Assembly (NCBI RefSeq): GCF_018417595.1
Contig: NZ_CP070982.1
Coordinates: 3,492,001-3,556,000 of the forward strand
Direction of reading: 5' to 3'
Length of the DNA stretch: 64,000 nt
DNA from: Pseudomonas entomophila
Lineage (GTDB): Bacteria; Pseudomonadota; Gammaproteobacteria; Pseudomonadales; Pseudomonadaceae
Shown here: one piece after another, positions 47,216 to 64,000 of the stretch
Layout: each line of letters opens with the position of its first letter
Position numbering within the stretch: position 1 is the stretch's first letter
Translations under genes and position numbers: made by a program
Notes under the pieces: model-generated
Databases searched by the model: none
Told to the model about the DNA's origin: nothing
What the model saw: only the letters and a program-made list of their open reading frames with translations

Positions 47216-49654
47216 ATGTCGACTCTCAGTGACTTCACGCCCCTGGCAAAAGCCCTGCTGTTGCGCCACTCCTTGCGTCGCACCCTGCCCGTCGCCCTGA
47301 TGGGTATCACCTTGGGCTTGCCTATGGCAGGCCTGGCCCAGGCCCAGGAATACGATGTCGATATCGCCGCCCAGAGCCTGCCGGGCGCGCTCAAGCAACT
47401 GGCCGACCAGACCAACCTGCAGGTGCTGTACAGCCCGGACGATGTCCAGGGCGTGCGCAGCAGCGCGGTGCGCGGCCACCTCTCGGCCCAGGCCGCCGCC
47501 GCCGGCCTGCTGCGCGGCACCGGGGTGCGCTACAGCCTGGACGGCAACACCCTGACCTTGCAAAGCAACGACAGCAGCGCCGCCGTGACCCTCGACCCGA
47601 GCGTGGTCAACGCCAAGGGCCAGGAGAACCCCTACGGCCCGGTCGACGGCTACATCGCCACCCGCTCGACCACCGCCACCAAGACCGACACCTCGCTGAT
47701 GGAAACCCCGCAGTCGATCTCGGTGATCACCCGCGACCGCATGACCGCCCAGGGCGCGCAGACCGTCAGCGACAGCCTGGCCTACACCGCGGGCGTCTAT
47801 TCCAACGTCGCCGGCAACAACCCGACCGACAACACCCTCATGGTCCGCGGTTTCCAGCAGATCAACGCCAACGCCTACACCGATGGCCTGCGCAACAACC
47901 AGGTCGGCTACTACGCGCCGGAGACCTACGGCATGGAGCGCATCGAAGTGCTCAAGGGCCCGGCGTCGGTGATGTACGGCCAGGGTTCGCCAGGCGGCAC
48001 GCTGAACTTCGTGTCGAAGCGCCCGACCTTCAGCCCGCACCATGAAGTGGGCATTTCCGGCGGCAGCAACGACCGCGCCCAGGCCTACATGGACATCGGC
48101 GACGTGCTGGACGAGCAGAAGACCCTCAGCTATCGCCTGGTCGCCCTTGGCCGCGACGCCAACAGCAGCATCGACTACATCAAGGACGACCGGGTCTACA
48201 TCGCCCCCAGCCTGACCTGGGCACCGAACGAAGACACCAGCCTCACCCTGCTGACCTCCTACCAGCGCAACAAGAACCTGTTCACCAGCAACCTGCCCTA
48301 TTCGCTGTTCGACGGTTCCAACCCCAACGGCAAGCTGCCGCGCCACCGTTCGCTGAACGAGCCCGGCTTCGACGCCGAGAAGGCCGAGCAGACCAGCGTG
48401 GGCTACGAGCTGACGCACAACCTCAGCGACAGCTGGACCTTCAAGCAGAACTTCCGTTACACCCACTTCACCGGCTACGAGCACCAGCTGTACCGTAACA
48501 GTGGCGTGATCAACGGCAACACCATCAACCGCTACTACCAGCTGCGCGACTACGAGAACGACAACTACGCCATCGACAACCAGTTGGTCGGCAAATTCGC
48601 CACCGGCGAGCTCGAGCACACCTTGCTGATGGGCACCGACTACCAGCACGGCAAGCGCAGCGCCTTCACCCAGACCGGCAATGCGCCGTCGATCAACATC
48701 TACAACCCTGATCGCAGCGTGGTCATCGACACCTCGCGCTACACCAGCCTGCTCAGCACCTCGGAGAAGAACCGCCAGCTCGGTGTCTACCTGCAGGACC
48801 AGATCAAGTTCGGCAACTGGATCGCCTCGCTGGGCGGCCGTTACGACTGGGCCAGCCTGGACACCCGCAACCGCCTGCAGAACACCAGGCAGAGCACCGA
48901 CGCCGAGGACTTCACCGGCCGTGTCGGCCTGGGCTACCTGTTCGACTTCGGGCTGTTCCCCTACATCAGCTACACCGAGTCGTTCCTGCCCACCAGCGGC
49001 ACCACCGCCAGTGGCTCGCAGTTCGAGCCCGAGACCGCCAAGCAGTACGAGATCGGCGTGAAGTACCAGCCCAATGGCTCGCAGAGCTACGTGACCTTGT
49101 CGGCCTTCGACCTGCGCCGGCAGAACGTGCTGACCACCGACGTGAGCAACCCGTCGTTCAGTGTCCAGGAGGGTGAAGTCACCTCGCGTGGGGTCGAGCT
49201 CGAAGGTGTGTTCAAGCCGGTCGAGGGCCTGAACGTGATCTCCTCCTACTCGGTGACCGATGTCGAAGTGACCAAGGATAACCCGAACGTCGCCGGCATC
49301 AGCAACAAGGGCAAGACCCCGGTGCGCATTCCCAAGCACCTGGCCTCGCTGTGGGTCGACTACACCCTGCAGGGCGGCCCGCTGGCCGGCCTGGGCTTTG
49401 GCGTGGGCGCGCGCTACACCGGCTCGACCTACGGCGACGCGCAGAATACCTTCAAGGTGCCGGACTACACCCTGGTCGACGCCATGATCAGCTACGACTT
49501 CGGCAAGGCCGACCGCAGCCTGGAAGGCCTGAAGGCGTCGGTCAACGTGAAGAACCTCACCGACAAGTACTACGTGGCGGGCTGCTTCGCCACGGTTGGG
49601 TGCCTGTTGGGCGCCGAGCGTACCGTGACGGCGGACCTCACCTACAAGTGGTGA
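47216..49654 (+). CDS. fpvA: FpvA, TonB-dependent ferripyoverdine receptor with signalling domain
   Basis: 812 residues. Signal sequence to about residue 43 (MAGLAQAQ). An STN signalling domain follows (YDVDIAAQSLPGALKQLADQ, GLLRGTGVRYSLDGNTLTL), then the plug (METPQSISVITRDRM, VMVRGFQQ-like TLMVRGFQQINANAY, RIEVLKGPASVMYGQGSPGG) and a 22-strand-type barrel ending in Trp (LTYKW). The STN domain implies surface signalling to an anti-sigma factor such as FpvR; fpvI, fpvR and pvdS are not in the window. A strong bidirectional terminator follows. The symbol assumes it takes up the strain's own pyoverdine, as its position suggests. Confidence 0.94.
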   Translation: MSTLSDFTPLAKALLLRHSLRRTLPVALMGITLGLPMAGLAQAQEYDVDIAAQSLPGALKQLADQTNLQVLYSPDDVQGVRSSAVRGHLSAQAAAAGLLRGTGVRYSLDGNTLTLQSNDSSAAVTLDPSVVNAKGQENPYGPVDGYIATRSTTATKTDTSLMETPQSISVITRDRMTAQGAQTVSDSLAYTAGVYSNVAGNNPTDNTLMVRGFQQINANAYTDGLRNNQVGYYAPETYGMERIEVLKGPASVMYGQGSPGGTLNFVSKRPTFSPHHEVGISGGSNDRAQAYMDIGDVLDEQKTLSYRLVALGRDANSSIDYIKDDRVYIAPSLTWAPNEDTSLTLLTSYQRNKNLFTSNLPYSLFDGSNPNGKLPRHRSLNEPGFDAEKAEQTSVGYELTHNLSDSWTFKQNFRYTHFTGYEHQLYRNSGVINGNTINRYYQLRDYENDNYAIDNQLVGKFATGELEHTLLMGTDYQHGKRSAFTQTGNAPSINIYNPDRSVVIDTSRYTSLLSTSEKNRQLGVYLQDQIKFGNWIASLGGRYDWASLDTRNRLQNTRQSTDAEDFTGRVGLGYLFDFGLFPYISYTESFLPTSGTTASGSQFEPETAKQYEIGVKYQPNGSQSYVTLSAFDLRRQNVLTTDVSNPSFSVQEGEVTSRGVELEGVFKPVEGLNVISSYSVTDVEVTKDNPNVAGISNKGKTPVRIPKHLASLWVDYTLQGGPLAGLGFGVGARYTGSTYGDAQNTFKVPDYTLVDAMISYDFGKADRSLEGLKASVNVKNLTDKYYVAGCFATVGCLLGAERTVTADLTYKW

Positions 49655-49687
49655 TCGGTGTGTTAGGGGCCTAGTGCCCTGGATGTG

Positions 49688-49726
49688 AAAAAGCCCCTTT
49701 GCCAGTTGCTGGCAAAGGGGCTTTTT
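49688..49726 (+). terminator. Strong (bidirectional-type) rho-independent terminator after fpvA
   Basis: Perfect 18-bp palindromic arms (49688-49705 and 49709-49726, core AAGCCCCTTTGCCAG) with a three-base loop; A-run on the left and T-run on the right allow use from either strand. Confidence 0.92.
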
Positions 49727-49742
49727 CGTGGGATGTGCTCGA

Positions 49743-49770
49743 CGCATCGCGGATGAATCCGCTCCTACAG
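49743..49770. repeat. REP element (inverted) upstream of the RAYT gene
   Basis: CATCGCGGATGAATCCGCTCC followed by TACAG; inverted with respect to the three direct copies starting at 49790. Confidence 0.85.
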
Positions 49771-49789
49771 GCCGCCCATATCGCTGCGC

Positions 49790-49876
49790 CTGTAGGTGCG
49801 GATTCATCCGCGATGCGCCTGTAGGAGCGGATTCATCCGCGATGCGCTTGTAGGAGCGGATTCATCCGCGATGCGC
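49790..49876. repeat. Three head-to-tail REP units with exact 29-bp period
   Basis: Units 49790-49818, 49819-49847 and 49848-49876 read CTGTAGGAGCGGATTCATCC and continue GCGATGCGC, differing only by G/T at unit 1 position 8 and by the first base of unit 3. There is no spacer. They form, with the inverted unit at 49743, a REP cluster ending 73 bp before the transposase gene that is thought to mobilise such sequences. Confidence 0.88.
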
Positions 49877-49949
49877 CGCAAAGCGGCGCCCGACAAACCC
49901 TGAAATTGTTCCCCCCATCTCCTCCAAGGCACCACCACTAGGCTGGACC

Positions 49950-50432
49950 ATGAAACCCCACTCATGGACGCCCCTCATGCCCACTCCCCAAGGCAGCCAA
50001 CTGCGCCGCGGCAGATACTCGGAGCCAGGCAGGCTCTACGTACTGACCACCGTCACCCACCATCGCCAGCCCCTGTTCCTCGACTTCCACCACGCACGAA
50101 CGGCCATCCGATTCCTGCGCCAGGCTGACCAGGAAGGCCAATGCCGATCACTGGCCTGGGTCGTGATGCCCGATCACGTTCATTGGCTGGTCGAATTGAA
50201 AGCGGCGTCGCTGAGCACATTGATGCGTTATTTCAAGGCGCGATCGAGCCATGCGTTGCGCAAGGCCGGAGTTAGTTGCACACCCGTCTGGCAGGCCGGT
50301 TTTCACGACCGCGCGTTGCGGCGGGAAGACGATGTGGTCATGGTCGCGAGGTACATCGTCGCCAATCCGCTGAGAGCGGGGTTGGTGGATAAGGTAGGCA
50401 GATACCCGCATTGGGATGCGGTCTGGCTTTAG
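49950..50432 (+). CDS. REP-associated tyrosine transposase (RAYT, Y1_Tnp/HUH-like)
   Basis: 160 residues. The HUH metal/nickase motif is MPDHVHWLVEL, preceded by GRLYVLTTVTHHRQPLFLD. The C-terminal signature WQAGFHDRALRREDDVVMVA continues into ARYIVANPLRAGLV with the candidate catalytic Tyr. Family knowledge: single-copy IS200/IS605 relatives that recognise REP hairpins and are flanked by them. Here four REP units lie upstream and two downstream. A second ATG at 49977 (MPTPQGSQLRRG) may be the true start. Confidence 0.92.
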   Translation: MKPHSWTPLMPTPQGSQLRRGRYSEPGRLYVLTTVTHHRQPLFLDFHHARTAIRFLRQADQEGQCRSLAWVVMPDHVHWLVELKAASLSTLMRYFKARSSHALRKAGVSCTPVWQAGFHDRALRREDDVVMVARYIVANPLRAGLVDKVGRYPHWDAVWL

Positions 50433-50460
50433 GTGTTGATAGAGCGCCGCTTGCGCGCCG

Positions 50461-50487
50461 CATCGCGGATGAATCCGCTCCTACAGG
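50461..50487. repeat. REP element (inverted) downstream of the RAYT gene
   Basis: CATCGCGGATGAATCCGCTCC plus TACAG, 28 bp after the RAYT stop, preceded by a GCGCCGC-TTGCGC-GCCGC segment. Confidence 0.85.
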
Positions 50488-50497
50488 CAGGCGCTGT

Positions 50498-50522
50498 TGT
50501 AGGAGCGGATTCATCCGCGATG
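50498..50522. repeat. REP element (direct) downstream of the RAYT gene
   Basis: TGTAGGAGCGGATTCATCCG followed by CGATG; with 50461-50487 it makes an inverted pair, and it abuts the 3' end of the hydrolase gene (stop at 50532). Confidence 0.85.
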
Positions 50523-50531
50523 GGCTCGACA

Positions 50532-51485
50532 TCAACAACGCTGGAAAAGCCACTCCAGCGCCCGCTCATAAATCCCCTGCACCTGCGGCACCATGCCGGA
50601 CATGCGCAGGAAATCATGGGTCAACTGCGGCTGCAAATCGAGGGTCACCTCGGTCCCGCTGGCCCGCAGCCGCTCGGCCCACGCCACCCCCTCGTCATAC
50701 AGCGGATCATGCCCGGCCAGGCTGACGAAGCTGGGCACCTGCGCCGGCAGCTGCTCGATCAACAACGGCGAGGCCCGCCAGTCCAGGCGCTGCCGGGGCT
50801 CGGCCAGGTACAGGTCGTAGAACCAGCGCAGGGTCGCGCTTTCCAGCAGGTAACCCTCGGCGTAGCGAACATGGGAGTCACGCTCGCGGCTGGTGTCGGT
50901 CACCGGATAGAACAGCAACTGGGCGACGGGCGCCAGGCGCGTTTCCCCCTTCTGGGCCGCCAACGCCAATACCGTGGCCAAGGTGGCGCCGACGCTGTCG
51001 CCGGCCACCGCCACCCGCGCGGCGTCCAGGCCCAGCGTCGCGGCCTGGGCGGCCAACCAGTCAGCCACATCCAGCACGTCATTGCTGGCCGTGGGGAAAC
51101 GCTGCTCGGGCGCCAGGCGGTAGTCCGCCGCCAGCACCGCGAAACGGCCATCGGCCGCCAGGCGGCGGCACACCGAGTCATGGGAATCCAGGCTGCCGAC
51201 GACATAACCACCGCCATGCAGGTAGAGAATGGTCGGCTGCGCCGCCGGGCGCGGGCCTTCGCCGCGGTACAGGCGCGCCGCCAGCGCGGCGCCATCGCGC
51301 GCGACGATGCTCAGTTCGGTCACCTCGAGCGCCGCGGGCGGGCTCGGGTCGAGAATGGCCGAGCTGCTGGCGAAATCGCGGCGCGCCTGCTCGACGCTCA
51401 ACTGGTGCATCGGCTGGCTGTTGCCCATCAATCGCCCCATTTCCACCAGTTCGAGAAAGCCGGCAAGGTCGGGATGCAGAGACAT
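50532..51485 (-). CDS. Alpha/beta hydrolase of the hormone-sensitive lipase family, last gene of the NRPS operon
   Basis: 317 residues. The oxyanion-hole motif HGGG is in LYLHGGGYVVGSLDS, the nucleophile Ser in VAGDSVGATLATVLAL, the acid in LAGHDPLYDEG and the His in LTHDFLRMSG, so the triad is complete. No signal peptide, hence cytoplasmic. It starts 51 bp after the NRPS stop on the same strand. Known relatives hydrolyse small esters or amides. Placement suggests a role as proofreading or tailoring hydrolase in pyoverdine assembly, but it is not one of the named pvd functions I know; it resembles neither PvdQ (Ntn acylase) nor a PvdG-type external thioesterase (no GxSxG with GWSLGG). Confidence 0.88.
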   Translation of the reverse strand: MSLHPDLAGFLELVEMGRLMGNSQPMHQLSVEQARRDFASSSAILDPSPPAALEVTELSIVARDGAALAARLYRGEGPRPAAQPTILYLHGGGYVVGSLDSHDSVCRRLAADGRFAVLAADYRLAPEQRFPTASNDVLDVADWLAAQAATLGLDAARVAVAGDSVGATLATVLALAAQKGETRLAPVAQLLFYPVTDTSRERDSHVRYAEGYLLESATLRWFYDLYLAEPRQRLDWRASPLLIEQLPAQVPSFVSLAGHDPLYDEGVAWAERLRASGTEVTLDLQPQLTHDFLRMSGMVPQVQGIYERALEWLFQRC

Positions 51486-51536
51486 GTTGGTTCCTTACGC
51501 AAAAAGTGCGGGCCCCGTCGCCAGGGCCCGAGAAGA

Positions 51537-63343
<11,807 letters not shown>

Positions 63344-63344
<1 letters not shown>

Positions 63345-64000
63345 CAGACTTCCTCCATTTCATCAAGCAGGGCTTCCAGCTTGTTCAGTTTTACCGTGTC
63401 GACCTGCTTGCCCGACTGTTCCAGGTGGGCCACGAAGGCCGCCAGGGTCGGGTGTTGGAACAACGCTTGCGGGCCAGGCGCCAAGCCCAGCTCCAGCTGG
63501 ATGCGGGAGACCACATTGACCACCGCCAGCGAGTGGCCGCCGAGCTCGAAGAAGCTGTCGGCAAGGCCCACCCGGGCGCAGCCGAGCACGGCCTGCCAGA
63601 CCGCCGCGACCTGGCACTGCAACTCAGTGACGGGCGGGTTGAACGCTGGCCGCGCGCTGCTGGCCTCGAGGGTCGGCAGGGCCTTGCGGTCGAGCTTGCC
63701 GTTAGGGCTCAGGGGCAGTTGCGCCAGGAGCATGAGCGGCCCGGGCACCATGTACGCCGGCAGCGACTGGCGTAGCTGGCCACGCACCTGCTCGGCCAGC
63801 TGTGCCTGATCCAGGGCCGGTGTCTGCAGCACGGCGGCATCCTCCGGCACCAGGTAGCCGGCCAGTTGCTTGCCGGCCGGGGTATCGATGGCCAGCACCA
63901 CGGCTTCGCGGATGCCGGGTTGCTCCAACAGGCGCGCCTCGATCTCGCCCAGCTCGATCCGCAGGCCACGGATCTTCACCTGGTGGTCGATACGCCCGGC
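63344..64000 (-). CDS. Pyoverdine NRPS, C-terminal fragment (end of an A domain, PCP, docking tail); rest beyond window
   Basis: About 218 codons visible, open to the right edge (reading begins [13 protein letters not shown]). It covers A-domain core motifs A8 ([17 protein letters not shown]) to A10 ([13 protein letters not shown]) and a PCP with [11 protein letters not shown]; the H before the active Ser is typical of a PCP not followed by epimerisation, and none follows. The end is a short acidic helix ([15 protein letters not shown]) that fits a donor communication domain for the next NRPS, whose N-terminus is basic. The specificity pocket lies outside the window. Same operon as the terminal NRPS. 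Confidence 0.92.

Noticed and set aside
41686..49807. Long minus-strand open frames over pvdN-pvdO, pvdE and fpvA
   Set aside because: Antisense shadows of well-recognised pvd/fpvA genes; no ribosome sites or family motifs.
49790..49876. CRISPR-like array of 29-bp repeats
   Set aside because: The three repeats are contiguous with no spacers and match the REP family found elsewhere; no cas genes.

Overview
The window is chromosomal DNA from a fluorescent Pseudomonas, most likely of the P. putida / P. entomophila / P. mosselii group. The evidence is the high GC content, the many Pseudomonas-type REP/REPIN elements (core GTAGGAGCGGATTCATCCGCGA), a MvaT/TurB nucleoid protein, a glcDEF operon and a large pyoverdine (pvd/fpvA/NRPS) locus. 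From memory, the order glcDEF, bktB-hbd, CheB/CheR/hybrid-kinase cassette, cobF, OprD porin, turB, gloA resembles P. putida KT2440; this was not checked by search. No tRNA, rRNA or CRISPR array was seen.

Left part (1-23.9 kb). A very large two-partner-secretion exoprotein of the filamentous haemagglutinin type runs leftward off the window edge as an uninterrupted minus-strand frame from 6679. It follows a DING-type phosphate-binding protein that has its own terminator. Next come a small membrane protein with a lipoprotein, a Cache-GGDEF diguanylate cyclase with an I-site, and the three glycolate dehydrogenase subunits glcDEF, without a visible glcC or glcG. A metabolic stretch follows: flavin reductase, MocR regulator, deaminase/MFS pair, AhpD-like protein, and an AraC regulator divergent from a thiolase - 3-hydroxyacyl-CoA dehydrogenase - TetR operon.

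Middle part (23.9-40.3 kb). An intact IS256-family element (23942-25303, 8-bp target duplication) has split a long REP inverted repeat. Beyond it lies a tightly overlapping minus-strand signalling operon: a membrane hybrid kinase with three receivers, then CheR, a receiver-less CheB, a receiver-kinase fusion and a single receiver. No MCP, CheA or CheW is present, so this is probably not a motility system; from memory the CheR is like P. putida CheR1, linked to biofilm formation. Then come a divergent receiver, an orphan cobF, an OprD porin, turB, gloA, a shikimate dehydrogenase-like gene, small unknown proteins and the endopeptidase pbpG.

Right part (40.3-64 kb) is the pyoverdine locus. Plus strand: pvdM-pvdN-pvdO, pvdA-pvdE and fpvA. 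Exact TAAAT-N16-CGT boxes for the iron-starvation sigma factor PvdS lie upstream of pvdM and of pvdA. Minus strand: a truncated NRPS, a complete three-module NRPS and an alpha/beta hydrolase. Reading the adenylation pockets gives Thr, then Ser (epimerised to D-Ser), then hydroxyornithine, released by a terminal thioesterase. PvdA supplies the hydroxyornithine; PvdE would export the cytoplasmic peptide; PvdM, PvdN and PvdO act in the periplasm on chromophore and side chain; FpvA takes up the ferric complex. Between the two arms sits a REP-associated tyrosine transposase (RAYT) bordered by REP sequences, including three head-to-tail copies with an exact 29-bp period.
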